Assembly: GCF_003952725.1 (NCBI RefSeq)
Contig: NZ_CP032509.1
Location: 3,620,001 to 3,684,000 of the forward strand
Direction: 5' to 3'
Length of the DNA: 64,000 nucleotides
Source: Georhizobium profundi
GTDB taxonomy: Bacteria; Pseudomonadota; Alphaproteobacteria; Rhizobiales; Rhizobiaceae
Positions 8,690-19,198 of the stretch are shown in pieces (positions within the stretch are counted from its first letter, which is position 1; each line of letters starts with the position of its first letter). The notes beneath the pieces are model-generated. The model was not told the origin of the DNA. It saw only the letters and a program-made list of their open reading frames with translations, and did not search any database. The translations under genes were made by a program, and so were the position numbers.

Positions 8690-9144
8690 TCAGGCGTTCA
8701 GCCGCCAGATCTCGAAATTGAGAGCAGTCGCGAAACCGACCCATGCAGCGTAGGGAACGAAGAGGAGGCTCGACAGTCGATCCCGCCGGAAGGTGAGCGC
8801 GATGAACGCAAGGATCGAAAGCAGCAGGGGAACGATCACCACCAGCGCAAGATCAGGCCGCTGCGCCGTGAAAAACGCCGGCGTCCAGGCGAAGTTGAGC
8901 GCCATTTGAACGAACCAGACGATCATCGCAGCAGACCGCGCACCGCGTGCGAAAGTGCGCGCGCCGGCGATGCCGATCATGACGTAAAGCACGCTCCAGA
9001 CCGGTCCGAAGACCCAGTTCGGTGGATTGAACGGCGGCTTTGCCAAGCTTTCGTACCACGGCCCCGGCGCGTTGGAGAGGCCGATGAGAATTCCGCCCCA
9101 AGCGAAAGCGCGACGAACAGAATGAGCAGGCGAAGGTTGCGCAT
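8690..9144 (-). CDS. tspO: TspO/MBR family tryptophan-rich sensory protein, apparent frameshift
   Basis: Membrane protein of the TspO (translocator/benzodiazepine receptor) family that binds porphyrins and affects tetrapyrrole or stress responses. Family signatures WYESLAKPPFNPPNWVFGPVW and the later FAWTP and FVPYAAWVGFATALNFEIW are intact. The first transmembrane helix (MRNLRLLILFVALSLG, ATG at 9144, AAGG upstream) is in another frame than the rest. The frames join if one G is added to the G4 run at 9099-9096, giving L-G-G-G-I-L-I-G. The frame of the main body stays open up to 9175, but its N-terminus does not look like TspO. This is either a genuine mutation or a sequence error. Confidence 0.82.
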
Positions 9145-9212
9145 GGGAAGCCTTGTCGTGGATGGGATCAGACATGGCGCAACGCGCCAGGCTTTCCAGG
9201 GTTGCGAACGGA

Positions 9213-10499
9213 TCAGGACAATCGGCGCATGACGGCGATGAAAAAGCCGTCTGTTGCCGTGGTGGCCGGGGTGAGTGTCACCATTCCGTTCTCAGGATCC
9301 GCATGGGCAGGCAGCGCTGTTCCGAAGGTGCTTTCCCAACGCGCCGCAATCTCGACCGGCTTGAACTCCGGATGGCGCTCGCGGAAGCGGGCAACCTGTC
9401 CGGCATTCTCCGACGGCAGCAGAGAGCACGTCACGTAGACAAGTTCGCCGCCAGGTTTTACGAAGCGATGGGCCGCTTCGAGCACGGTTTCCTGCTCAGC
9501 CATACGCTGCGCCAGCGTTTCGGGCGTGAGGCGCCATTTGGTATCGGGCCGGCGGCGCCATGTTCCTGTTCCCGTGCATGGCGCATCGATGAGAACGTGG
9601 TCGCACCGCCACTGGAGCGGCTCCAATTGGGCTGCCTGATCGTGCACCTGGACGTTGCGCGTGCCCGCGCGCTTCAGGCGCTCCACGATGGGTGCAAGCC
9701 GGTGGCGATCGGCGTCATAAGCGTGAATCTGGCCCTTGTTGCCCATGCTTGCGGCGAGCGCCAAGGTCTTGCCACCGCCACCCGCGCAATAATCGAGAAC
9801 CTGACCACCGGATGCTCCGGTCAGCAACGCGGCGATCTGGCTGCCTTCGTCCTGCACCTCGAACCAGCCTTTAGCAAAGGAAAGCTCGGCCGTGACGTTC
9901 GGGTGGCGCCCGGCTCCCTCGACAGGTGCAACGCGGATGCCGTCCGGAGCGACTTCGGTTGGTACGGCACCGGTGCGGGCGAGCGCCTTCAGGACCTTTT
10001 CGCGGTTCGCCTTCAGCCGGTTGACGCGCAGATCGAGCGGCGGACGGCCATTCAGTCCTTGCGCCTCGGGAATCCAGTGCTCGCCGAAGGCCTTTTCGAA
10101 TTCGCTCTGCAGCCATTCCGGCAGATCGGCCTGCACATGCGGCGGCGCCTCGCTGAGATTGCGCGCTGCGAACGTCTCGAACACATCGGAACCCGGTGCG
10201 GCGGGTGCGAAAGTGTCGCCCTCGAGTTCCGCCGTCAGGCCTTCCACCGTGTAACCCCATTGGCGCAAAAGCACGGCAAATCCCAGCGCCGCCGGCTCCT
10301 CGCTTTGCATCAGCCACTGATGGCTGAGCTTCAGCCTGAGCGCGTCATAGACGATGTTGCCGATGGCAGCGCGATCACCCGAGCCCGCAAACCGGTGGGA
10401 CAGACCCCAATCCTTCAACGCCTCGGCGACGGGGCGATGGCGCGTTTCGATGTCTGAGAGAATGTCGATGGCTGCCGAGAGCCTTCCACCAAGTCTCAT
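9213..10499 (-). CDS. RsmB/NOL1/NOP2/Sun-family rRNA (cytosine-C5) methyltransferase
   Basis: A 428-residue protein with an N-terminal NusB-like region and a C-terminal SAM-dependent methyltransferase. The SAM loop DYCAGGGGKTLALA and the two family cysteine motifs are visible: DAPCTGTGTWRRRPD (motif IV) and VYVTCSLLPSEN (motif VI). It probably makes m5C967 of 16S rRNA or a related site. It follows the MAPEG gene by about 50 bases in the guaB-MAPEG-rsmB unit. The exact nucleotide target is not certain. Confidence 0.9.
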   Translation of the reverse strand: MRLGGRLSAAIDILSDIETRHRPVAEALKDWGLSHRFAGSGDRAAIGNIVYDALRLKLSHQWLMQSEEPAALGFAVLLRQWGYTVEGLTAELEGDTFAPAAPGSDVFETFAARNLSEAPPHVQADLPEWLQSEFEKAFGEHWIPEAQGLNGRPPLDLRVNRLKANREKVLKALARTGAVPTEVAPDGIRVAPVEGAGRHPNVTAELSFAKGWFEVQDEGSQIAALLTGASGGQVLDYCAGGGGKTLALAASMGNKGQIHAYDADRHRLAPIVERLKRAGTRNVQVHDQAAQLEPLQWRCDHVLIDAPCTGTGTWRRRPDTKWRLTPETLAQRMAEQETVLEAAHRFVKPGGELVYVTCSLLPSENAGQVARFRERHPEFKPVEIAARWESTFGTALPAHADPENGMVTLTPATTATDGFFIAVMRRLS

Positions 10500-10549
10500 G
10501 GCGGGGTCCTTCGCGGGAACGACGAAATTGAGCGAGCTTCAGCCGATCG

Positions 10550-10966
10550 TCAGGCGATCGCCAACCGATAGGCGAAATAGAGCCAGAGCAGACCGTTGAT
10601 GAAGAAGCCGACGATGAAGGCTGCGCGGCGCTGCATCAGGGCGTTTGTTGTCACATGGATGGCCGCATGTACGATGCGGCTAATGACGAAGGCCCATGCG
10701 AGCACCAGCACGACAATGTTGACCGCCGAAATCAGGTAGAACGCGAAGCAGACGAAGATGAACAGCATCGGCAGTTCGAACTGGTTCACCAGGCTGCGGA
10801 TCGCCGTTGCGCTCTGTGCCGGCTCGTTGATCGGAACCAGGAATTCACGCGATTTCACCTCGCCTCGCTTCACCGCGCCGACGCGGCGGTTCGATGCGAT
10901 GAGGTAGATCACGTAAATCAGCGCTACCTGAACGATGACTGGCCAGAAGATGGAGATGGAATTCAT
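10550..10966 (-). CDS. MAPEG family membrane protein
   Basis: A 138-residue protein with four predicted hydrophobic helices (near residues 7-25, 65-82, 83-100 and 115-135) and the MAPEG-like NQFELPMLFIFVCFAFYL with the conserved N..E..P. MAPEG proteins are membrane-associated glutathione or eicosanoid enzymes; the bacterial role is mostly unknown. It starts 3 bases after the guaB stop, so the two are co-transcribed. Confidence 0.87.
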   Translation of the reverse strand: MNSISIFWPVIVQVALIYVIYLIASNRRVGAVKRGEVKSREFLVPINEPAQSATAIRSLVNQFELPMLFIFVCFAFYLISAVNIVVLVLAWAFVISRIVHAAIHVTTNALMQRRAAFIVGFFINGLLWLYFAYRLAIA

Positions 10967-10969
10967 CGC

Positions 10970-12475
10970 TCAGTTCCCGCCGCCCGGGTAATTCGGGCTC
11001 TCGCGTGTGATCGTTACGTCATGCGCATGGCTTTCGCGCAGGCCCGCGTTCGAGATGCGCACGAAGGTTGCCCGGTCGTGGAACTGCTTGAGATCGGCAG
11101 CACCGACATAGCCCATGGCGGCACGCAGACCGCCAGCCAGCTGGTGCAGGACGCCGGAGACCGGTCCCTTGTAGGGCACCTGCCCCTCGATACCTTCGGG
11201 CACGAGCTTCAGCGTATCGCGCACTTCGGCCTGGAAGTAGCGGTCAGCCGAGCCCCGCGCCATGGCGCCGACCGAGCCCATGCCCCGGTAGGCTTTGAAG
11301 GAGCGGCCCTGGTGCAGATAGACTTCGCCGGGGCTCTCGTCCGTGCCGGCCAGCAGCGAACCGATCATCACCGCATCGGCACCGGCCGCCATCGCCTTGG
11401 CGAGGTCGCCGGAAAACTTGATGCCGCCATCGGCGATGACCGGGATGCCGGCGCCACGCGCCACTTCCACGGCGTTCATGATTGCCGAAAGCTGCGGCAC
11501 GCCAACACCGGCCACGATGCGCGTGGTGCAGATCGAGCCGGGTCCGATGCCCACTTTGATCGCATCGGCGCCCGCATCCATCAGCGCCTTGGTGCCGTCG
11601 CCCGTCGCCACATTGCCGGCCATGACGCGGACCGAGTTCGACAGGCGCTTGACCCGCGCGACCGCATCCAGAACGCGCTGCGAATGACCGTGTGCCGTAT
11701 CGACGACGATCAGGTCGACGCCGGCATCGATCAGGCGCTCGGCACGCTCGAAGCCGTCGTCGCCGACGCTGGTCGCGGCGGCAACGCGCAGCCGCCCTTG
11801 CGCATCCTTCGAGGCGTTCGGGTTGAGCTGCGACTTCTCGATATCCTTCACGGTGATGAGGCCGACGCAATTTCGATCGGCATCGACCACCAACAGCTTC
11901 TCGATCCGGTGGTGGTGCAAGAGCCGCTTGGCTTCGTCCTGGCTGACGCTTTCCTGAACCGTGATCAGGTTATCCTTCGTCATCAGTTCATGAATTTTCT
12001 GCGCCGGATCGGAGGCGAACCGCACGTCGCGGTTGGTAAGGATGCCCACCAGCTTGCCCGTGGTCAGGCCGCCATTGCCGGCGCTTTCGACCACCGGAAT
12101 ACCTGAGATGCCGTGCGCCTTCATCAGGGCCTGGGCGTCACCAAGCGTCGCGTCCGGCCCAATCGTCACCGGGTTCACGACCATGCCGCTTTCGAACTTC
12201 TTGACCTGGCGAACCTGTTCGGCCTGCTCGATCGGCGAGAGATTGCGGTGGATAACGCCAATGCCGCCGGACTGCGCCATCGCGATGGCGAGCCGCCATT
12301 CGGTCACCGTGTCCATGGCGGAGGAGAGAATCGGCAGGTTGAGCTCGATACCGTCGGCAATGCGCGTGGCGATCATCGTTTGCCCCGGCATGACCTCCGA
12401 ATGTCCGGGCTGCAACAGCACGTCGTCGAATGTCAGCGCCATGGCGCCGGTTGAGGAATCAATGATCTTCGCCAT
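10970..12475 (-). CDS. guaB: Inosine-5'-monophosphate dehydrogenase
   Basis: About 501 residues that oxidise IMP to XMP with NAD+, the first committed step to GMP. The TIM-barrel domain is interrupted by two CBS domains (about residues 100-225). The catalytic loop [15 protein letters not shown] holds the active-site cysteine, and the flap GMGSVGAM is present. I chose the ATG at 12475 ([10 protein letters not shown]), which has GAAGG 6 bases upstream and where the family similarity begins. The open frame reaches 12541 but passes a hairpin. It heads the guaB-MAPEG-rsmB unit. Confidence 0.96.
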   Translation of the reverse strand: MAKIIDSSTGAMALTFDDVLLQPGHSEVMPGQTMIATRIADGIELNLPILSSAMDTVTEWRLAIAMAQSGGIGVIHRNLSPIEQAEQVRQVKKFESGMVVNPVTIGPDATLGDAQALMKAHGISGIPVVESAGNGGLTTGKLVGILTNRDVRFASDPAQKIHELMTKDNLITVQESVSQDEAKRLLHHHRIEKLLVVDADRNCVGLITVKDIEKSQLNPNASKDAQGRLRVAAATSVGDDGFERAERLIDAGVDLIVVDTAHGHSQRVLDAVARVKRLSNSVRVMAGNVATGDGTKALMDAGADAIKVGIGPGSICTTRIVAGVGVPQLSAIMNAVEVARGAGIPVIADGGIKFSGDLAKAMAAGADAVMIGSLLAGTDESPGEVYLHQGRSFKAYRGMGSVGAMARGSADRYFQAEVRDTLKLVPEGIEGQVPYKGPVSGVLHQLAGGLRAAMGYVGAADLKQFHDRATFVRISNAGLRESHAHDVTITRESPNYPGGGN

Positions 12476-12501
12476 GGCCAACCTTCGTCTCTGATATGAA
12501 C

Positions 12502-12530
12502 CATCCCGCTTCGCCGGGCGAAGCGGGATG
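12502..12530. terminator. Strong hairpin upstream of guaB
   Basis: CATCCCGCTTCG / CGAAGCGGGATG form a 12-bp stem with a 5-base loop. It lies 27 bases before the guaB start and downstream of the metallo-hydrolase gene. It may end the upstream transcript; no T-run follows on the minus strand. Confidence 0.4.
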
Positions 12531-12600
12531 TGATCGTTCAATCCTCAGGATGATTTCGCTTTTCGCGTGAACGCCCAATCACCCTGAAATTTGCTGTGTC

Positions 12601-12646
12601 GCGTTTCCGGACGGCAAACCGGCATCCACTTCACCGGGAAACGCTT
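12601..12646. repeat. RIME-like intergenic repeat, copy 2
   Basis: Second copy of the element at 3457-3503: GCGTTTCCGGACGGCAAACC followed by CATCCACTTCACCGGGAAACGCT. Same orientation as copy 1, with about eight substitutions or small differences. Confidence 0.7.
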
Positions 12647-12715
12647 TATGATTGGCGAGGGCTGGTACCATGGCTCGCCGCCAATGAAAAGCCATGGACC
12701 GTCCCTGTGCTACGA

Positions 12716-13723
12716 TCAGGCGTCGACGTCGAACTGATAGCTCTTCGGCACAAAGCGATAGCCAGTATCGAGCTTCTCGACGAACCCTACGCCCGGGAAC
12801 GGCATGTGGTAGCCGATGAAGGCCGTGCGATCGGTGGCCAGCATGTCGAACACCCGCTTGCGGGTTTCAGCGGCGGCCGCCTTGTCCATGTCGTAGACGA
12901 CCTCCCAATCCGGGCGCTGCAGCGACAGGACGAAATGGTTGGCCGTGTCGGCGGTGAGCACGACGCGCTGGTCGTCCGATTCGACCATGTAGATCATGTG
13001 GCCGGGGGTATGGCCGAACGCAGCCAGGCCGGTCACGCCGGAAACGACCTCGTCACCATCGCCGATGAACGTCATCTGTTCGGCCAGCGGTGCAACGCGG
13101 CTCATCACGGCGCCATGATTGCCCTCGGCCGGCGTTCCGACACGGGCATCATCCGTCCAGAAATCGAATTCCTGCTGGCCGGTGACGTAGCGGGCATTGG
13201 CGAAGGTCGGCGCTCCGCCCTCCATCAGGCCGTTGATGTGATCGCCGTGAAGATGAGTCAGGACGACAACCGTCACGTCTTCCGGCTGGTAGCCCGATGC
13301 GCGCAATGAGGCCAGCATCTGGCCGGCACCGGCTTCCCGCGCGGCCTCGCCATTGCCGGTATCGAAGAGCACAAGGTCGGACCCGGCCTTGACCAGGGCG
13401 GGCGTGAAGCTGTTGCGCATCCGCGCGGTCGGCAGGAAATTTTCCTCCAACAGTGCTGCAACGTCTTCCTGCGGCTGGTTAGCGCCGAAGATCGTGTGCG
13501 GATCGTCCGTGATCCGGCCGCCATCGCTCAGCGTCGTGATCTCGAAGCTGCCGAGTTGAAAACGGTTGAACTGCCCCATGGGTGGCTCCGGTGTCGATGC
13601 ATCTTGCGCGAACGCCGCGCGCGTCATGATCTGAGGCGCTGCGAGGCCGGCCGCAACCAGTCCTGCAGCTTTGAACATATCGCGGCGCGAAGCACCGATC
13701 ACCGATTTCTGGCGAAGTGTCAT
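12716..13723 (-). CDS. Tat-exported metallo-beta-lactamase-fold hydrolase
   Basis: A 335-residue protein with a twin-arginine signal (SRRDMFKAAG, residues 12-21, then a hydrophobic stretch ending AFAQ). The metallo-beta-lactamase domain carries THLHGDHINGL, the HxHxDH zinc motif, then FGHTPGHM and TADTANH. It probably acts in the periplasm as a zinc hydrolase of the quorum-quenching-lactonase-like or related class; the substrate is unknown. It is monocistronic, and a RIME-like repeat and a hairpin lie between it and guaB. Confidence 0.88.
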   Translation of the reverse strand: MTLRQKSVIGASRRDMFKAAGLVAAGLAAPQIMTRAAFAQDASTPEPPMGQFNRFQLGSFEITTLSDGGRITDDPHTIFGANQPQEDVAALLEENFLPTARMRNSFTPALVKAGSDLVLFDTGNGEAAREAGAGQMLASLRASGYQPEDVTVVVLTHLHGDHINGLMEGGAPTFANARYVTGQQEFDFWTDDARVGTPAEGNHGAVMSRVAPLAEQMTFIGDGDEVVSGVTGLAAFGHTPGHMIYMVESDDQRVVLTADTANHFVLSLQRPDWEVVYDMDKAAAAETRKRVFDMLATDRTAFIGYHMPFPGVGFVEKLDTGYRFVPKSYQFDVDA

Positions 13724-13870
13724 GCAAAATCTCCCGGGATTTTGGGGGGCCGGACTTCAACCGCCCGGCACGTTTCATGGCAAGTGTCGACAGCGCCTGA
13801 AGTGGGACCAAACGCCGTGAAGGCAATCATGAACTGTGGCAAAGCCCCCGGTTTCACAGGATCGTGAAGA

Positions 13871-14587
13871 TCAGTCTTCAGCCGGGGGGTCGTCCGTCGC
13901 TTCCTCCGCCCGGCCCTTGAAGCCCTTGGCCAGCACGAACATCTCGACCGATTCCTGCCTGGACGATGGCGGCTTGATGTGGATGACGCTGCGAAAATTC
14001 TTCTTCAGCATAGTCAGCAGATCGTGGCCGGTGCCGCCCTGGAAGGTCTTGGCCAGGAAATGCCCGCCGGGGCGCAGGACATCCACCGCGAAATGGGCGG
14101 CAGCCTCACTCAGATGCATGGTGCGCAGATGGTCCGTCCGCTTGTGGCCGGTTGTCGGCGCCGCCATGTCGGAAATAACGACATCCGGCTGGCCGCCGCA
14201 GGCCTCGACCAGTTTGGCAGGGGCGTCGTCATCCAGAAAATCCATCAGCAGGATGTGAACGCCGGGGATCGTGTCCATTTCCAGGAAGTCGATGGCAGCG
14301 ACGCGGGGCGCCTCATCTGCCGAACCGGTGACCTTGGCCGCGATCTGCGACCAGCCACCCGGCGCCGCGCCGAGATCGATGATGCGATGGGCGCCCTTCA
14401 GGATCTTGTGCTTCTCGTCGATCTCCAGAAGCTTGTAGGCCGCGCGCGAGCGATAGCCTTCGAGCTGCGCCCGCTGCACATAGGGATCGTTGATGTGTCG
14501 CTCAATCCATCGCCTGGACGATGCCTTGAGCTTGCCCTTCTTGACTTTCTGACCGAGCTTGCGCCCGCTCTTGATCGGCCCCGTCAA
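13871..14587 (-). CDS. rlmE: 23S rRNA (uridine-2552-2'-O)-methyltransferase RlmE/FtsJ
   Basis: A 238-residue protein with a SAM-dependent Rossmann fold: the SAM loop [14 protein letters not shown], the catalytic [10 protein letters not shown] segment and the later [15 protein letters not shown]. These fit the K-D-K-E tetrad of the FtsJ family. It methylates U2552 in the ribosomal A-loop. The N-terminus is basic, rich in K, R and S, and the C-terminus is short and acidic. Its ATG overlaps the stop of the upstream ppx/gppA gene by four bases (ATGA), so it is coupled to it. Confidence 0.93.
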   Translation of the reverse strand: MTGPIKSGRKLGQKVKKGKLKASSRRWIERHINDPYVQRAQLEGYRSRAAYKLLEIDEKHKILKGAHRIIDLGAAPGGWSQIAAKVTGSADEAPRVAAIDFLEMDTIPGVHILLMDFLDDDAPAKLVEACGGQPDVVISDMAAPTTGHKRTDHLRTMHLSEAAAHFAVDVLRPGGHFLAKTFQGGTGHDLLTMLKKNFRSVIHIKPPSSRQESVEMFVLAKGFKGRAEEATDDPPAED

Positions 14588-16644
14588 CTCGTGCCCTCCC
14601 CGCCCTTGCGGCCCTGTTCGTTGCGCCCATCGAAGCGCGATCGGTTGCGATCGGTGGCCGGAAAGCGCGACCGGCGCCGTCGCCAGACGCCGTCGGCCGC
14701 CATCATGTCGGTCAGAAGCCCTTCGCGCAGGCCGCGATCGGCAACGCGCAGGCGCTCAGCCGGCCAGCGACGGCGAATGCCCTGAAGGATCGCGCAACCC
14801 GCCAACACCAGATCGGCACGGTCGGCCCCGATGCACGGATTTGCCGAGCGCTGGTCGAAATCCCAGGACAGAATCCGGTCGAGCATGCGATCGACCTCGT
14901 CGCTCGTCAGCCAGAGCCCGTCGACGCGCCGCCGATCATAACGCGGCAGGCCAAGATGGACACCGGCCAGCGTCGTTACGGTTCCTGAAGTGCCGATCAG
15001 ATGGAAATTTCCGCCCGTGTCGCCGCCCATGCCGGGCAGATCCGGGGCCAGGAACGACGACAGCATCACCTCCACATCGGCAACCATCGCCTGGAACGTA
15101 TCCGGCGTCACGTCGCGGCCGCCAAAGCGTTCCGACAAGGTGACGACACCGACCGGCAACGACGTCCAGGCACGAATGTGGTTGGCGAGACGTCCCGAGC
15201 GCTCGCGCGGCAGATCGATCACCGCGATTTCGGAGGAGCCGCCGCCGATATCGAACAGCACGACGGAGTCCGTCCCCTGCTCGACCAGGGACGAGCAGCC
15301 GGAGACGGCAAGCCGCGCTTCGGTCTCGCGGTCGACGATTTCCAGTTCGAGGCCCGTCTCGCGCTGGACCCGCTCGAGAAACTCGGCGCCGTTCTCGGCA
15401 GCCCGGCAGGCTTCCGTTGCGATCAGGCGCGCCTTGCGGATGGGCTTGTCCGCCAGTTTCGATGCGCACACCTTCAGCGCTTCCACCGCCCGGTCCATCG
15501 CCCGGTTCGACAGGCGGCCCGACGCGGCAAGACCTTCGCCGAGCCGCACGATACGCGAGAAGGCATCAACCACGCGGAACTGGCCCGGCCGGGTCGGCGA
15601 AGCGACCAGAAGCCGGCAATTGTTCGTGCCGAGATCGAGCGCAGCATAAAGCGGCGCGGCGGCACTGTTGCGCCGATCGTCGGCATCGGCTTTCGCAGAG
15701 GCTGCGCTGGCGCCGTTTCCACCAGCCTGCGCCGACGCAGAGGAAGGCTGGGCTGCCTCTGCGCGGGCGGAAGCCGTGGCGGTGTTGCCGGCGGCACCGG
15801 CCGGGGCGTTGCCCTCGGCCACAACAGCACCGGCAGGCCCGCCGATCATGCCTCCCGGGCGCATCGTCTTGGCGCGCTTTGCGCGTTGACGGCGCTTGCG
15901 CGATTTCGAGCGTGTCGCACCGGGGTGATGGTCTCCCGGCCGATGGTCTCCCCGGCGCTCTTCGCCCGCACGCTGGTTACCTGCACGCAGGCTTCCCGAC
16001 TTCTGGTCCTCGGAATGCTGGCGTCCCTGGTCACGGCCACCGTCCGCAAGACCTTCGGTGCCGCGCAATGCAGCGCCCGCTTTGCCGGCGCCGCCTCCAT
16101 GGGTGTGGTTGCTGGTCAGCGCATCTGTGACCGGATGTCGGCCCGCCGCGCGATGTCCAGCGTCGCCCTTCGACCGCTCAGCTGCAATCGACGCGGCGTC
16201 GCCGCCGCTGCCAGCTGCAACATGCGCCGCCTGGGACGTTGCGGTCGTGTTTCCGCCCCTGCGGCGCCGCCTGCGCCGCCTCTTCCCATCCTTGGCGCGA
16301 GCGGCGTCGCCGAGTGGGTCGGCAACCATCGTATGCGGGCGCGCTTCGCCGTCCAGGCGCGGGGCCTGGCCGGACGCTAGAGCATCACCTGTCGACGCCG
16401 GGCCTGCCGATGCCGCACCTGTCCTGCCGCGATCGGAACGGGCGCTTCTTGAGCGGTTCTTTCCGTTGCGGCTGGAGGGTTGGCCGGTTGGCGCATGACG
16501 TTGTCCGTGATCCTCATCTGGCGCCCCTCTTGTCGGCACGTCAGTGCCGCTTTCGGGGTTCTTCACGTCAGTTCCTGTCGGCGCGTCGCGGGCGGCAGCA
16601 AGAATGCGCACCGCGAAAAGCGCTCGTCTATCATCGTTGGGCAA
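14584..16644 (-). CDS. Ppx/GppA phosphatase family protein with long disordered N-terminus
   Basis: A 686-residue protein. The catalytic ASKHA-fold domain begins near residue 332 with [16 protein letters not shown] and continues with [23 protein letters not shown] and [13 protein letters not shown]. It should hydrolyse polyphosphate or ppGpp precursors (exopolyphosphatase/guanosine pentaphosphatase). About 330 N-terminal residues are low complexity: [11 protein letters not shown] near residue 120, then Ala/Gly/His/Ser-rich stretches. Rhizobial homologues often carry a shorter basic extension. The true start may be internal, since several methionines exist. It is coupled to rlmE. Confidence 0.87.
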   Translation of the reverse strand: MPNDDRRALFAVRILAAARDAPTGTDVKNPESGTDVPTRGAPDEDHGQRHAPTGQPSSRNGKNRSRSARSDRGRTGAASAGPASTGDALASGQAPRLDGEARPHTMVADPLGDAARAKDGKRRRRRRRRGGNTTATSQAAHVAAGSGGDAASIAAERSKGDAGHRAAGRHPVTDALTSNHTHGGGAGKAGAALRGTEGLADGGRDQGRQHSEDQKSGSLRAGNQRAGEERRGDHRPGDHHPGATRSKSRKRRQRAKRAKTMRPGGMIGGPAGAVVAEGNAPAGAAGNTATASARAEAAQPSSASAQAGGNGASAASAKADADDRRNSAAAPLYAALDLGTNNCRLLVASPTRPGQFRVVDAFSRIVRLGEGLAASGRLSNRAMDRAVEALKVCASKLADKPIRKARLIATEACRAAENGAEFLERVQRETGLELEIVDRETEARLAVSGCSSLVEQGTDSVVLFDIGGGSSEIAVIDLPRERSGRLANHIRAWTSLPVGVVTLSERFGGRDVTPDTFQAMVADVEVMLSSFLAPDLPGMGGDTGGNFHLIGTSGTVTTLAGVHLGLPRYDRRRVDGLWLTSDEVDRMLDRILSWDFDQRSANPCIGADRADLVLAGCAILQGIRRRWPAERLRVADRGLREGLLTDMMAADGVWRRRRSRFPATDRNRSRFDGRNEQGRKGGEGTS

Positions 16645-16935
16645 AGCCTATCAGCCGGAACGCATTTGACAAAATGCTTTTTGGGACCCGCCCACGCCCG
16701 CCTCTTCCGTGCGCGCGAGTTCTCCCGTCTCGCCATGCCATCGCGGTCGATGGCCAAGACGGTGCCACTCCACCACGCTGCCCGCCAATTTATGCCCGTA
16801 GCCGTGCAACGGGGTCTTGATCGACAGGTCGAATATGCTACAAGGCGGCCTCGAAACAGCGGCGAACGGCCTTACCGGACCGATCTTCGCAAGCATGCAC
16901 CCGCCGTTTCGAAGGCGCTCGCGCCTCCTCGGCTA
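16645..16935. other. Intergenic region between ppx/gppA and tRNA-Gln
   Basis: No gene recognised. It should hold the ppx/gppA promoter on the minus strand and the tRNA promoter on the plus strand; neither is obvious. Confidence 0.4.
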
Positions 16936-17009
16936 TGGGGAATAGGTTAACGGTAGACCCACGGACTCTGACTCCGTTAGTCCTGGTTCGAATCCAGGTT
17001 CCCCAGCCA
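16936..17009 (+). tRNA. tRNA-Gln (anticodon CTG)
   Basis: 74 bases including the encoded CCA. The acceptor stem TGGGGAA pairs with TTCCCCA, the D-stem GGTT pairs with GACC, and the anticodon stem ACGGA/TCCGT closes the loop CTCTGAC (anticodon CTG). The T-arm is CCTGG-TTCGAAT-CCAGG. A decayed tyrosine integrase gene begins 150 bases downstream, so this tRNA was probably an integration site. Confidence 0.95.
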
Positions 17010-17158
17010 TTTGCTCCCTCCAGTCCCTTTGAAACCGCAGGATTCCGGCCTTTCGGCCTTAACGCGCTTGTGCGTTCAAATGGCCCGCCATGACTGGTGC
17101 CCACAACTGATGCCCACAGGTGTTGTCCAGCCGCCTTGGGCCGACGGAGCACGGGCGG

Positions 17159-19140
17159 ATGGGACTGCGCAGACACCAGGTCGAGAATCTTGTTCTCAGA
17201 GGACCGATTTTTTATTGGCGGGCACGCATTCCCGTCGGCTTTCGGGCCTCGGGAAGAAATGCCCGGCTTCATTGAGCCTTAGGCTCTCGGACCGTAAGAA
17301 GGCGTCGGCCGTCGCACGGTGGCTGAACGCGCTCCTGCTTGAAATGGAACTGGTACCGAAGACGCGCATGGCGACACGAGAACAGCTCGCGTAAATCTTC
17401 GCCCTCGAGGCGGACGCCATGCGGGCCGAGATCGAGGCGCTCGACCGCGCCGCCAAGCGTACCGGGACGATCCGTGATCCCGAGCAGCGGGCAGCGGATC
17501 GTCAGGTCGGCCTCGCCTCGCCTACAGACTGCTCCATGCCTATGGGACGGGCGAGACCCTCTCGTTCGAGGAGGCAGGCGACGTCCGTGAGGCGCTGTAC
17601 GGCGCAGGCGCAGAGTCTGACGACATTCCCTTTATCGAAGCCACCTATCGCGCCGAGCGCAAAGCGATCCTCTCCGATCGCGAAGGCAGGACGCGCAGCC
17701 CATTCCTGCGCGACGTGCTCTTCCGCATGGGGCAGGTTGAACTGGAGGACACGCCGCTCAACCGGGACGCAGCTACCGAGGAGGTTTTCCGAGCACGGGC
17801 CGATGCGCTGCTCGCATCAGCGGCTGACCCCAGAAAGCCGACGCTTGTCGCTAAGCCTCGTGAAGACCGTCCGATCATTGACGTGGCCAAATTGCCACCG
17901 CCGCAGAAACCAGCGACTCAATGGGCGGATGAACCGCGTGCCCTTCCGACGGATCCGGCTATGCCCGACCTTCCTGCTTTGCCCATTGTCGCCAAGCAGA
18001 CGACCGTCGCTGAGCAGCAGCCACTGCCTGCCAGCACCAAGCCCGCGAAGAAGGCGCCGAAAGAACTGCTCCTGTCAGAGTTCGACCGGGAAACGGACAA
18101 CCTCATCGCAAATCATCAGGATCAATGGGAAGATGACACCGCGTCGGATGTTCGTGTCCTGGTTCGCATTTTCCATGGCATCCTCGAGGAGCACGGCGTC
18201 ACCCACTCCGGAGAAATTACGCAAGAGCACATTGCCGCGCTCCGTCAGCACTTCAACCACATCCTCCCTAACTATGGCAGAAGCCCCAGGCTTCGTGCCC
18301 TGTCACCGGGGGAGTTGCGCGCCGAAAGCCTGAAACGGGCCGATGAAGGGCGAGGTCAGATTGCAGCAGGCAAAACCTGGGCCGGAAGAAGTCAGGCCGA
18401 TGTTCGACCTACCGTTTTTCAAAGGGCGAGCAAGCGCATTGGAACCAAACGTTCCAGGGAGTCTCGTCTATCACTCGGCTAACTATTTCCTGCCAATGCT
18501 ATATACTTATTTGGGGCCGCGGCGGAACGAGTTCGCGGGTTTGTTGGTGGAGGACGTCGAGGAGCGGGAAGGCATCTGGGCGGTCCGGATCAAGGCCAAC
18601 GAGGTCAGGCGCATCAAGAATGCGCAGTCAGACCGCCTGCTTCCGGTGCCCGACGAGTTGATCCGGCTGAATTTCCTGGAGTATGTCGAGCGACCGAAGC
18701 AGATCGGCTACGAACGACTGTTCCCAGAATTGGACTCGCCGTTGCTCAAGCAGAACGATCCGGGGGATCGCTTCTACAAAAACTTCGTTCCGGTGGTGAA
18801 GCGATGCATGAAGACCGAGCTTTGGGCGAGACCAATCCACACGCTGCGGCACGGTCTGTCAGACACGCTGAAGCAAGCCAACGTTTCTGAGGGCGTGATC
18901 GAGGACGTCGCCGGCCGCCTTGGAAACACCGAAACCGCGTCGCGATATACGAACCCGGCAGGCCTCTCCCTGCTCAAGCTTATCATCTCTCGATATCCGA
19001 TTATCACAGATCATCTGGAGCCCCAGCCAATCCGGCTGCTGCCTTGGGTCCAACAGAATGAAGCGCCGCCATGGGCTGGCAAGAAGAGCGGTGACCGCTT
19101 CGGCGACAAGCGGGGACGGCGCCCGAAGAAAAAGGCATAG
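17159..19140 (+). pseudogene. Tyrosine recombinase/integrase, broken by at least four lesions
   Basis: Reading across frames gives one continuous phage-type integrase. The N-terminal part begins MGLRRHQVENLVLRGPIFYW, followed by a linker. The C-terminal catalytic domain has Arg in YLGPRRNEF, HTLRHG (H-x-x-R) and the tyrosine in SRYTNPA. Lesions I can place: one T missing at 17272-17273, a stop codon at 17392-17394, a tandem 5-bp duplication (CCTCG CCTCG) at 17511-17520, and one extra A in the A4 run at 18372-18375. The last two shift the frame. The C-terminal part alone is open from 18343 to 19140, and the middle part from about 17522 to 18370. It lies beside the tRNA-Gln, its likely target. 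It is very unlikely to give an active enzyme. Confidence 0.8.
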
Positions 19141-19198
19141 CTGCGCAAGCGCGTCGAACAGGTTGCGAACAAATCAGAAACAGGGTTCTGTCAGCGAC

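Noticed and set aside
10655..12106. 483-codon frame opposite guaB
   Set aside because: Antisense shadow caused by high GC; its Asp/His-rich sequence is typical of such frames.
15001..16380. 459-codon plus frame opposite ppx/gppA
   Set aside because: Low-complexity shadow of the disordered extension and catalytic part.
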